Assembly (NCBI GenBank): GCA_964490015.1
Contig: CAZBBA010000040.1
Location: forward strand, 1 to 34,642
DNA length: 34,642 bases
Direction: 5' to 3'
DNA from: Perlabentimonas sp964490015
Lineage (GTDB): Bacteria > Bacteroidota > Bacteroidia > Bacteroidales > Tenuifilaceae
The position numbers and the translations under genes are program-made. The notes under the pieces were generated by a model that saw nothing but the letters and a program-made list of their open reading frames with translations, was not told the origin of the DNA and did no database searches. Positions 1 through 7,691 of the stretch are shown piece after piece; position 1 is the first letter of the stretch, and each line of letters begins with the position of its first letter.

Positions 1-371
1 AGGTGATAAAGTTGATGTGGAATTTCAGCATCCGCTCCAAATCCTTGCCCTCCTCCAGAATATCGTCATCATCCTCGGGGTAATGCCAGTTTATGCGAAC
101 AGTTAAACCCACCTTTTTCAGCTCATCAAAGAGCGAGAGGATTTCAACCACTCGCTTTTGCGATGAGGAGTTCATGTACTCTAACCTCAAATCGATACTC
201 GTTTCCTGCTGGGGCGATGCGATATACTCCTTAATGGCTTGCTCCACCGGCAGGAAAAACTCCATGGCATCCTCGGGGAGCGATTTGCCAACCATCTCAA
301 TGTGCCCCATCTCTGGGATAACTTTTACTCCAGGAAGATCCTCGGCTTGTTCAATTACTAGGCTTGTCATA
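1..371 (-). CDS. SiaC-family regulatory phosphoprotein (DUF1987), 3' end outside window
   Basis: The gene starts at ATG 371-369 and runs off the left edge after 123 codons. The readable protein has MEFFLPVEQAIKEYI, then LRLEYMNSSSQKRVVEI and an acidic stretch DDDDILEEG. This is the pattern of the DUF1987/SiaC family, in which the Ser/Thr-rich loop after the LEY strand holds the phosphorylated residue. In Pseudomonas, SiaC is phosphorylated by SiaB, dephosphorylated by SiaA and controls a diguanylate cyclase, so a role in a phospho-switch for surface or biofilm behaviour is inferred. It is the first gene of its transcript here; partners, if present, lie beyond the left edge. Family call fairly sure, function by analogy only. 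Confidence 0.8.
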
Positions 372-481
372 AGGCGATTATATTAAATGATAAATTTTCA
401 TCTGCCGACTGCTCAACGACAGGGTACTATGACCTACAGAAATTTTTTTGTACACAGACTATACTTAGCGGCCTATGCCCA

Positions 482-489
482 CAAATATA
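482..489 (-). promoter_or_regulatory. Candidate Bacteroidota -7 box upstream of the SiaC-like gene
   Basis: Read on the minus strand this is TATATTTG, an exact match to the TAnnTTTG -7 element. No good TTTG lies about 19 bases further upstream, and the leader would be about 105 bases long, so the call is weak. Confidence 0.3.
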
Positions 490-634
490 GACGAATAAAG
501 ATCAACTTGCAGGATTTAGTCAATAAAAAAAAATGTTATTGATCAATATTTAGGTTGGGTTAGATCAACATTATTTTTAGGATCTACTGCCTTTTTAAAT
601 AGAATTTGTTCTTAATTGTAATACAACCTCTGTT

Positions 635-2011
635 TTACCTTTCAATTTTCCCCCGGTTGTACGAGAAGAAAATCCCCATCGCGCTAATAATGGCAAAGGT
701 TGCGAATCCCCAGCGGATGGTTTTGGTGAAAAGATCGGCTGGCGCTGTTTCCACGGGCTGGTTGCCTAGGATGGCGGCAAAAAACAGCGTGGCGATGGTC
801 ATGCTCACAATCTGTCCAATAACCCTCATGGTGGCTGCGGTTCCCGAGGCTAGTCCGTACTGGGTTCTATCCACCGAGCTCATTATGGTATTCATATTGG
901 GCGACGAGAATAGGGCAAAGCCCAATCCAACCCAAAGCAAAATAGGAACAATTATCCAAACGGGCGTAGATTGCGTAAGGGTTGCAAACGCTGCCAGGCC
1001 AATGGTGCACATGGTCATTCCAATGGTAGTGAGGTATCTCGGTTGAATGCGATCGGAGAGTCTTCCGGCAATGGGCGAAAAAATGGCCATCATGGCGGGT
1101 TGGGCAACCAGTATAACCCCCGCATTACGTGGCGATAATCCTAAAATCTTCTGCAGATATAAACTCAGAAGGAAAACAATGGCAAAGGTGGCGCTGTAGT
1201 TTATCAGCGCGGCCAGGTTCGAGAATGCAAACAGGCGGTTGCTGGTGAACAACTTGGTGTCGATTACCGGCATTGCCGATTTGGTTTCGAATATCCAAAA
1301 GATTATCAGGGCTATTAATCCACCAAGCATCAGCAACCATCCCAGCATTGAGGGAATTTGCGACGAGCCGTACACCAATACGACAAGTCCAGCCATGTAG
1401 AATGCAGTTCCCTTCAAATCTAAGCGCTTTCCAGCCTGCGGCTGAATATCATCTTTTCCCAGATAGATAAATGCAATAAGCGTTGTAATTACCCCCAATG
1501 CAGCCGAAATGTGGAACAGCGAACGCCAACCCAGATACTGCGTGATAATGCCTCCGGCAAATGGGCCAAAGGCCAAACCCAGGTACACTGCCGAAACGGA
1601 TATCCCCAAAACACGTCCTCTGAACTGTGGGGCAAAGGCCGATACCAGAATTGCTGGCCCAGTAGTGCTCGAGAGCGCAGCACCTATGCCCTGTAGGAAA
1701 CGGGAGGCAATTAGCCACATTCCCGTTGGGGCAAATCCGCAGATTAGCGAAGAGATTGTGAATATTAGTACGCCCAGCTTAAAGAGTTTTCTGATTCCGG
1801 TAAGGTCGCCAAGTCGTCCAACGGGAAGTAAAAAAATTGCCGTGGCTAGCAAAAACGAGGTAACCACCCAGCTGAGCGATATGGCATTTAATCCAAAGGA
1901 TTTCTCGATGGCGGGCAGCGCAATATTTACCGATGAGATTAGAAACGTGCCCATAAACGAGGTAATGGCCACAATGGCCAGGATCGATATCTGCTTTTTG
2001 GTCCAGTTCAT
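635..2011 (-). CDS. MFS multidrug-type exporter, DHA2 (14-TMS) family
   Basis: A 458-residue inner-membrane protein of almost continuous hydrophobic segments. MFS motif A appears as GRLGDLTGIRKLFKLG near residue 65-80, and motif C as LGLAFGPFAGG near residue 145-155, the signature of proton-driven drug/H+ antiporters. The length and the extra central helices (about 205-240) fit the 14-helix DHA2 group (EmrB/QacA-like) better than 12-helix DHA1. The start ATG 2011-2009 gives a short charged N terminus (MNWTKKQ) before helix 1. It stands alone: 263 bases separate it from the gene downstream and 262 from the gene upstream, and no EmrA-type adaptor or TetR regulator is adjacent. The substrate cannot be told from sequence. 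Confidence 0.9.
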   Translation of the reverse strand: MNWTKKQISILAIVAITSFMGTFLISSVNIALPAIEKSFGLNAISLSWVVTSFLLATAIFLLPVGRLGDLTGIRKLFKLGVLIFTISSLICGFAPTGMWLIASRFLQGIGAALSSTTGPAILVSAFAPQFRGRVLGISVSAVYLGLAFGPFAGGIITQYLGWRSLFHISAALGVITTLIAFIYLGKDDIQPQAGKRLDLKGTAFYMAGLVVLVYGSSQIPSMLGWLLMLGGLIALIIFWIFETKSAMPVIDTKLFTSNRLFAFSNLAALINYSATFAIVFLLSLYLQKILGLSPRNAGVILVAQPAMMAIFSPIAGRLSDRIQPRYLTTIGMTMCTIGLAAFATLTQSTPVWIIVPILLWVGLGFALFSSPNMNTIMSSVDRTQYGLASGTAATMRVIGQIVSMTIATLFFAAILGNQPVETAPADLFTKTIRWGFATFAIISAMGIFFSYNRGKIER

Positions 2012-2273
2012 CGAGTTCGTTTTAGTTGGTTGTTTTAGCCGCAGCGGTGCAACGTAAAATGTAAGACTCTAAATTGTGCCGAAAGTTAAAAAAATGGCGC
2101 GTTAATTGGTTAGGCTGGTAATGGGGATTTTGAATTCTAGTAAGTTAAGAGTATGTGGTTATGGTGAGAAATAGGATTGTTAATGCAACCCATTATTTTG
2201 CAATATTTTCAGATTGAAAATCGTAAAATAATTGATGCTTTTTTGCTCTCTAGATTTTACTTAAATGTGATAG

Positions 2274-2831
2274 CTATTTATCTAATCGTAAATCGATTGA
2301 TAATGAATCTGCCTGTTTTAGTATCAACTCCCTAACTCGTTTACATTTCTCCTTTTGATCAATTCCGGCATCAAGTTGGTGGCCAAAAACAACTATCTCC
2401 TGTAGCTTGTCAATAGGAAGTAAAGCGCACCCAATGCAGTAGAAACTTTTTGATCGACCTTCGTCGAAATGGTTGAGGAGATCCGCTAATATTTCCATCC
2501 GATCTTTTTGATTGACGAGAAAATACTCAAGGCCATTGACTTTAATACTATCGAGGTTATTGAAGATTCTTTTATGGGTAACAAACGAATCTTTGCTGAT
2601 TTTTGGGGGATCGAATCGCTGACATGGATACTCCGGGCATTGTGAGCAAACCTCGAACCCTTTTTTTATCGCACAACAGGACAGTACTCCGCACGACGGA
2701 TGTTTATCCCAGAAGTTTAAACCACCGCATCCAGGACAAGCCGAATTGCCCTGAGTGTAAAACCGCGGGCATAAACCACAATCAATGCCGCAGCATCCAA
2801 TTGTTTCGTGATTTTTCAGCTTTACAGTCAT
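2274..2831 (-). CDS. DUF3795 Cys-rich protein
   Basis: A 185-residue soluble protein. The first 80 residues hold a dense set of cysteines: CCGIDCGLCP near residue 13, CPGCGG near 33, then CGVLSCC and CSQCPEYPC. This is the DUF3795 pattern and is likely to bind zinc or an iron-sulfur cluster (inference). The second half is helical with a further CIGC pair near residue 133. It starts 21 bases after the stop of the upstream alpha/beta hydrolase gene, so the two are probably co-transcribed. The biochemical function of the family is not known to me. It is complete, with a normal start at ATG 2831-2829. Confidence 0.82.
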   Translation of the reverse strand: MTVKLKNHETIGCCGIDCGLCPRFYTQGNSACPGCGGLNFWDKHPSCGVLSCCAIKKGFEVCSQCPEYPCQRFDPPKISKDSFVTHKRIFNNLDSIKVNGLEYFLVNQKDRMEILADLLNHFDEGRSKSFYCIGCALLPIDKLQEIVVFGHQLDAGIDQKEKCKRVRELILKQADSLSIDLRLDK

Positions 2832-2852
2832 TTCGGGTAGGTGCGTTATGGC

Positions 2853-3875
2853 TTAATTTTCATCAAAATACTTTTCAATAATGGCTATACACTCCTCGGG
2901 TTTTTCGCCTAGCATGGTGTGCCCTGCGCCCTTAATTACCACCATTTCAGCGTTGCGAAAGTGCTTTATATGACCCTGCTGGAACTCTTCGCCAATAATT
3001 TGGCTGCATTCTCCAACCATAAACAAAACCTTGTTTGGGTAATTCTCCAAACCCGACACCAGATCGATTTGTATATTGCCATCGGCATCCATCCCTTTCT
3101 GCATTATCGATTGCGAGGCAACTCCGCTAAGCCTCCAGTATGGCGTATGTCCGCTGCTGATATCCTCATTGCAAAAGTACTTTCGCATGGGATTTCCCTC
3201 AACGTCAAGCGTGCTAATTCTACTAAAAATGTAATCAATTCTATCCTGCATGTTAGGTTTGTTGATATGCAGACCCTCGAATGCGATTAGAGCCATGCTT
3301 TTGATTACGCTCCATGTGGGCTTTATCCTAAACTTTTGCATGTACTCCTTGGCCTTTTCTGTAGTTAGCATTCCAGGTTCTGCAATTACAGCTTTTACGA
3401 CCCGTGTAGGATTTTGAGCGATATATCCCGCTGCCAGCATGCCTCCCCACGAATGGCCAATTAGGTTAACAGGGGAGTTTGGCGAGTAAAAGTCGATTAT
3501 ATTGCCTAAATCCTTCAACGAGTTTTCGAGCGAGTGCTCGCTGGCGTCAACTCGTGGCGACAGGCCAGTGCCTCGTTGGTCGTAGAAAACAACAAAATAC
3601 TTTTTGGCCAACTCCTTTATCGGAAGCAGATACCTAAAATCGTTTCCCGGCCCACCGTGGATTACAATCACCGTTTGGTTTGCCGTATCTCCAAAAGTCT
3701 GCACGTGGAATATGGTGTTCTCTATTTCGATATGGGGAATCGACCTATCCTGCGCCACAGTTACAGGAACCGAGTATTCACCCCGGGTAATTAGGAAAAG
3801 CGAAAGCGATAACAGAACCAGAGCAATTAGCAGTCCAGCTATGAACCAGCCGATGTAATGCAGCACCTTTTTCAT
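2853..3875 (-). CDS. Membrane-anchored alpha/beta hydrolase, proline iminopeptidase-like
   Basis: From ATG 3875 the protein has 340 residues. It starts MKKVLHYIGW followed by a strong hydrophobic segment (about 8-31) without a lipobox, so it is probably an N-terminally anchored periplasmic enzyme. The hydrolase core shows the oxyanion motif HGGPG (73-77), DQRGTGLS (about 99-106), the nucleophile elbow GHSWGG with Ser142, and a late catalytic His in GAGHTMLGE. HGGPG plus DQRG is typical of prolyl iminopeptidases and relatives (peptidase family S33). The frame extends to a GTG at 3941, but that start adds a charged 22-residue leader before the anchor and has no ribosome site, so the internal ATG is preferred. 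Likely first gene of a two-gene unit with the DUF3795 gene. The substrate is unknown. Confidence 0.85.
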   Translation of the reverse strand: MKKVLHYIGWFIAGLLIALVLLSLSLFLITRGEYSVPVTVAQDRSIPHIEIENTIFHVQTFGDTANQTVIVIHGGPGNDFRYLLPIKELAKKYFVVFYDQRGTGLSPRVDASEHSLENSLKDLGNIIDFYSPNSPVNLIGHSWGGMLAAGYIAQNPTRVVKAVIAEPGMLTTEKAKEYMQKFRIKPTWSVIKSMALIAFEGLHINKPNMQDRIDYIFSRISTLDVEGNPMRKYFCNEDISSGHTPYWRLSGVASQSIMQKGMDADGNIQIDLVSGLENYPNKVLFMVGECSQIIGEEFQQGHIKHFRNAEMVVIKGAGHTMLGEKPEECIAIIEKYFDEN

Positions 3876-4260
3876 ACTCCAATATTTTAAAGGGTTCGTG
3901 AGCAAATCGGTGGCCTTTTTGGCCACTCGAAAGGCAATCACAAGGAGTAAAGGTAGTGGTTTAAGGGATTAGGGATGAAATAAATATCTATATTTTGATA
4001 AAAAATGATAGTTGTAGTTCTATAGATTCTGCTTTTAAAAGGCATCACTATTTTTTTTATTATTCATTGGTGAAATTCTAACGCCGATTTGCTGATTAAC
4101 TACTCATTAGTTTAATTAGTTTTTAATTCAACAATACGGTTTGTGATTACTTGATGCTGTATTAAAAACTTACTCCCGAAAACCATAAAATTAGGTTTTC
4201 GGGAGTAATTGAATAAGTTGGTTTTTGTGAAAGTTTTGAAAAAACATTTCAGTTTAACGA
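3876..4260. other. Intergenic stretch without a gene
   Basis: This holds the leader of the hydrolase gene at its left end and the terminator of the DUF4256 gene (4170-4208) at its right end. The rest is AT-rich and shows no open frame or RNA gene that I can support. Confidence 0.5.
4165..4208 (-). terminator. Rho-independent terminator of the DUF4256 gene
   Basis: A perfect 15-base inverted repeat (4170-4184 with 4194-4208) encloses a 9-base loop. On the minus strand the stem is followed by GTTTTTAATA. It lies about 50 bases past the stop of the minus-strand gene at 4261-4833. Confidence 0.85.
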
Positions 4261-4833
4261 TCAAACCCGTAACGTCCCCCTAAAACCTCGTACTCCGTAG
4301 TACGATTCAGCCCCGTTGTGGTATACAAATACGGTGTCGTATCGCCTATCGCAGAAAAGTGCTCCGCCTAGCTGCCGGATATTGGCGGGGGTTTTTATCC
4401 AGCTCGATGTTTTGGTATCGAATTCGCCCAGCATCTGAAGTGCTCGGTACTGCTCCTCCGACAGAAGCTCAATTCCCATGGCCTCGGCCATTTGAATAGC
4501 GCTGGTTGCAGGTTTGTGCTCTTTCCTCGACTCAAGCGCTTCGCGGTCGAAGCATATGCTGCGGCGACCCTTGGGGCTCTCGGGGGAGCAGTCTATTACG
4601 ATAAACTCGTCGGTGTAGTTGTCGTAACCAACCACATCGGGTTCGCCTCCCGCTTGCTCCATCTGGTAAAGCGACCATGCTTTTTGGGGATTATTTTCGA
4701 TTTTAGCCTCTACTTTCTCCCAGTCAATCCCTTTGTGGCGATTTACATTCTTTTCAAAGCGAATTTTTAGGGACTCTATCAGCTCGTTGTGCTGGTATGT
4801 GGATAAAGTACCGGATGATTTTGCACTTGTCAT
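4261..4833 (-). CDS. DUF4256 protein
   Basis: A 190-residue soluble protein matching the DUF4256 family across its length: LKIRFEKNVNRHKGIDW near residue 22, QMEQAGGEPDVVGYD near 57, the highly conserved DCSPESPKGRRS near 81, FDREALESRKEHKP, then IELLSEEQYRALQ and the C-terminal LGGALFCDRRYDTVFVYHNG. There is no signal peptide or membrane segment. The function is unknown; a catalytic site cannot be assigned. It has its own strong terminator and is set apart from its neighbours, so it is probably a single-gene transcript. Length and conserved ends indicate an intact gene. Confidence 0.88.
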   Translation of the reverse strand: MTSAKSSGTLSTYQHNELIESLKIRFEKNVNRHKGIDWEKVEAKIENNPQKAWSLYQMEQAGGEPDVVGYDNYTDEFIVIDCSPESPKGRRSICFDREALESRKEHKPATSAIQMAEAMGIELLSEEQYRALQMLGEFDTKTSSWIKTPANIRQLGGALFCDRRYDTVFVYHNGAESYYGVRGFRGTLRV

Positions 4834-5405
4834 GGCTTAAGGATTTTCTTAGTTGATAAATCTATAAACCAATTCAATAGGCTATTGTTCTTCAATATGC
4901 TTTGATTGTTAAACATATGATCACAAATTCACGAATATAAATTATTCGGATTTTTCGATGCTTGTGTGATTTTGTTAGGGGCTAATTATTATCTCGCCCT
5001 TTAGCAATTTTATTACCTGCTTACCACTTTCACGCACCATTAAGAGTCGGCCGGGGAAAAGTAATCTCAAAAACACCATTGCTAAATATTGTTTGCCATA
5101 TTTTACCAGCCGCATTTTTGAACTCAATGCTATAGTTTTCGGCAATTCCGGGTGCCAGGCTCGCATCGGGTTGTCCTTGGATGGTAGTGTAGTTCGCGTT
5201 TTTTTGGGAAATTCTGTAGTAGCTGGGTTTCCCTGGATTTTCAAAATCTTGTAAGTACCTGCAGTTTGATTAAAAACACGAGACCGGCATGATAGCCAAA
5301 ATGCTAACCACTGAAAGTAACAAGTTTTTTCGCCGATTAGCTATTCACAATGTGCTGATGTTGATGCAAAATTTGTCAAAACAATAATTCTTTCAACTCA
5401 AGTGA
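4834..5405. other. Gene-poor stretch with one decayed reading frame
   Basis: These 572 bases contain only the probable lipoprotein relic at 5030-5344. A second 89-codon frame overlaps it (stop near 4975), but its Arg/Lys-rich product without domain features looks like a shadow. No RNA gene was seen. Confidence 0.5.
5030..5344 (-). pseudogene. Probable decayed small lipoprotein gene
   Basis: One minus-strand frame between in-frame stops reads RRKNLLLSVVSILAIMPVSC, a typical lipoprotein signal with a Cys at its end. One codon later comes a TAA (5272-5270). The same frame then continues for 79 codons, with RYLQDFENPGKPSYYRI and APGIAENYSIEFKNAAGK, to TGA at 5032-5030. No ATG precedes the signal part; it begins right after a TGA at 5347-5345. 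The composition of the second part looks like genuine protein. The simplest reading is a lipoprotein gene broken by a nonsense mutation and loss of its start, but a read error or chance cannot be excluded. Confidence 0.4.
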
Positions 5406-6776
5406 CTATAGCACAGGTTTTGGTAGGCTAAAGCTGAAAGTAGTTCCAACATTCTCTTCGCTTTCGACCCAAATTTTACCGCCATTTTTCTCAATAATCT
5501 CTTTACAAAGGAAAAGTCCAAGACCTGTACCAGTCTCGTTTGAGGTTCCGGGTCGACTTTTCTTTTTCTCTAGATTAAATAGATCTTTCACCTGCGACTC
5601 AGAAAGCCCAATGCCATTGTCCTTTACCGAGATCTCTACCATATTGCCTTTTTCGGAAGCTGTAATTGATATTTTCCCACCTACTCGGGTAAATTTTAAC
5701 GCGTTGGTGATTAGGTTGCGAATCACTATGCTCACTGCATTCTTGTCGCCCCATACCATTAAATTGTTATTAATATTCATGTCGATGGTAATCTCTTTTT
5801 TCTCAGCCGAAACTTCAACCAGCGCCAAGTTTTGAGCCGCTATTCCTTCAATCTCGAACGCCACAGGGCTTATCTTTACCTTATCAATTTGTAGGCGCGA
5901 CCACTCCAGTAGATTCTCCAGTAGCACGTAGTTGTTCAAAGCTGAGTCGTGGATATACTTGGCAAACTTGTAGAATTCGGGGTTACCTTTACTTCTTTTT
6001 TTAAGCAACTCCGAAAAGCCAAGAACTATATTGTAAGGCGATTTTAGGTCGTGGGCAATTATGGTGAAGAGCCTGTTTTTGGTCTCATTCATCTCCTGCA
6101 GCTCCAACGCCTGCTCTTTTATCTGGTCGTGGCTACTCTCTATCTCGTGGTATGCTTTTTCGAGCTCTTTTCTGCGTAGTATCTCCAACTCTTTTACCGC
6201 ATGGTTCTCCCATGTAATTAGATAGATGGTTATGGAAGATATCATAATGGTGAAGATGCTAGCAATAAGGTTGAGGATATCTAATTTATCGCTGGGGAAG
6301 CGATTAACTCCTAGTAGATCAGCCAAATTACCAAAAAATTGAATTCCTACAATAAAGGCAAAAGCAACAAGAACATGCTTGGGAATTGACTTGTCGAATA
6401 GGGCTGCTGTAATTGGGAAGGTCATAAAAACTACAAAAACTGGCGAGTACCAGGGGAAATAATCCAAACTAGTTGGGTATACAGCAAATAGGCTTACAAG
6501 TAAAATTTGCACCTCAAAGGTGCTTATGGCTAAGCGCTTTGCAAACTCCAACTTCCCCCTTGAGGTAAAGTAAAAACCCAACAGATAGGCTGTTAGACCT
6601 AAAATTTGGATGGCTATACCGTAGTGTACTTGATGCCAAATGGCAATGGGCAGCGAAGCTAGGGTGATAAAAGCAAGGCCTAAGTTGAATTCGTTTACCT
6701 GACGGAACTTCCTCCTCAAATCAAAATCCCCCTCCTCACTTATTCCCAAGTTGATAATTCTACTTAGTGGTGACAT
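5406..6776 (-). CDS. Orphan membrane sensor histidine kinase
   Basis: A 456-residue kinase. About six hydrophobic segments between residues 32 and 188 form an integral-membrane sensor without a recognisable extracytoplasmic domain. A coiled coil (about 190-232) leads to HisKA with the phospho-acceptor His242 in IIAHDLKSPYN. The ATPase domain has RNLITNALKF (N box), DNGIGL (G1) and GTGLGL (G2), so all catalytic motifs are present. No response regulator gene is adjacent, so its partner lies elsewhere. The start ATG 6776-6774 is followed by a soluble N terminus (about 30 residues) before the first helix. It diverges from the PepSY/TonB operon across 328 bases; a functional link to it is possible but not shown. 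Confidence 0.9.
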   Translation of the reverse strand: MSPLSRIINLGISEEGDFDLRRKFRQVNEFNLGLAFITLASLPIAIWHQVHYGIAIQILGLTAYLLGFYFTSRGKLEFAKRLAISTFEVQILLVSLFAVYPTSLDYFPWYSPVFVVFMTFPITAALFDKSIPKHVLVAFAFIVGIQFFGNLADLLGVNRFPSDKLDILNLIASIFTIMISSITIYLITWENHAVKELEILRRKELEKAYHEIESSHDQIKEQALELQEMNETKNRLFTIIAHDLKSPYNIVLGFSELLKKRSKGNPEFYKFAKYIHDSALNNYVLLENLLEWSRLQIDKVKISPVAFEIEGIAAQNLALVEVSAEKKEITIDMNINNNLMVWGDKNAVSIVIRNLITNALKFTRVGGKISITASEKGNMVEISVKDNGIGLSESQVKDLFNLEKKKSRPGTSNETGTGLGLFLCKEIIEKNGGKIWVESEENVGTTFSFSLPKPVL

Positions 6777-7104
6777 TTATGCTTATAATAAGTATTTGCC
6801 GTGCTTTACGGGATAAAATTGATTTGGTTCTGTCCAATTTTTAGGGTTTGTTTAGTGGTAAGTGTTTTAAGTGAAAGTAATACAGCGGTTAAGGCGATTG
6901 GGAGGGAGAGCGGTTTGGTGACATCAATCATCAAAATTAACCCTAATTAACCGCCATATCTGAAACTTACAGCAACCTTTTCAGCGTTTTGGGATACTTT
7001 TCAAGGTCAGAAATTTACCCGGCTGGTTAAACTTTGATCCATTCATCAAGTCCGATACATTAGCATTTCATACCTTTGTTTGAATTCTAATATGGGTACT
7101 ATAA
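6777..7104. other. Divergent intergenic region
   Basis: These 328 bases separate the histidine kinase gene (minus) and the PepSY gene (plus) and must hold both promoters. Only one promoter-like element (7071-7078) was recognised. An 8-base inverted repeat GCGGTTAA/TTAACCGC (6885-6892 and 6947-6954) has a 54-base spacer and is not convincing as a hairpin or operator. Confidence 0.4.
7071..7078 (+). promoter_or_regulatory. Candidate -7 box for the PepSY-TonB receptor operon
   Basis: TACCTTTG is an exact TAnnTTTG match, 26 bases before the ATG. The expected TTTG about 19 bases upstream is missing (a TTTG at 7033-7036 is too far), so an activator or another promoter may be involved. Confidence 0.4.
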
Positions 7105-7677
7105 ATGGCATCACGATCCAATAAGTCGGAACAAGCCGCAACCATTCGGCTTTTTCGCAAGTTGCACAGGATTACAGCATCAATCCTTTTTGTTTTCTTC
7201 TTCATTATGGCCATAACGGGTATAATGCTGGGCGCAAAGAAGCATAGCGGTGAGCTGATCCAAGATAGGACTTATTCAGGAACATCAACCAATCTGAAAG
7301 ATTGGCTTCCCATCGACAGCTTGTATTCCAACGCCCACAGGGCGTTTCAAGATTCAATATCTGTATTGCTACCAGTTGAAGTTGACCGTGTTGATGTGCG
7401 TGCGGACAAGGGTGTGGTGAAATTTATCTTCGCCAAAGGGTTCTGGGGTATTCAGGTCGATGGAGCAACTGGCGGTATACTTCATATTGAGCGACGTCGA
7501 TCGGATTTTATTGAGATGCTCCACGATGGCTCGCTGGTCGATCATTACCTGGGAATTCCCCATGGATTGTTCAAACTAATCTATACTCTTGTTATGGGCA
7601 TTGCCTTGATACTTTTCACCATTACTGGGTTTTGGCTTTGGTATGGGCCCAAGCGTATGCGCCGTAACAGGAATTAA
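7105..7677 (+). CDS. PepSY-associated transmembrane protein
   Basis: A 190-residue inner-membrane protein. A first helix at about 22-43 carries the LHRITASILFVFFFIMAITG signature of PepSY-associated proteins. A periplasmic PepSY-like middle part follows (VVKFIFAKGFWGIQVDGATGGIL), then HYLGIPHG and a second helix at about 155-178 ending in TGFWLWYGPKR. Members of this group often sit beside TonB receptors and are linked to iron or heme handling and to ferric reduction; the exact activity is not settled. Here it lies 14 bases before a TonB-dependent receptor gene on the same strand, so an operon for metal or heme uptake is likely. This is a short two-helix form. Confidence 0.85.
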   Translation: MASRSNKSEQAATIRLFRKLHRITASILFVFFFIMAITGIMLGAKKHSGELIQDRTYSGTSTNLKDWLPIDSLYSNAHRAFQDSISVLLPVEVDRVDVRADKGVVKFIFAKGFWGIQVDGATGGILHIERRRSDFIEMLHDGSLVDHYLGIPHGLFKLIYTLVMGIALILFTITGFWLWYGPKRMRRNRN

Positions 7678-7691
7678 TTGTATTCAAAACC

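Noticed and set aside
1509..2057. A 182-codon plus-strand open frame
   Set aside because: Antisense to the MFS gene, which has complete transporter motifs.
4975..5244. An 89-codon minus-strand frame starting MKIQGNPATTEF
   Set aside because: A neighbouring frame (5030-5344) reads more like protein with a lipoprotein signal; this frame has strongly basic, feature-free content.
6885..6954. Inverted repeat GCGGTTAA/TTAACCGC between divergent genes
   Set aside because: The spacer is 54 bases and the arms only 8, which can occur by chance; not listed as operator.
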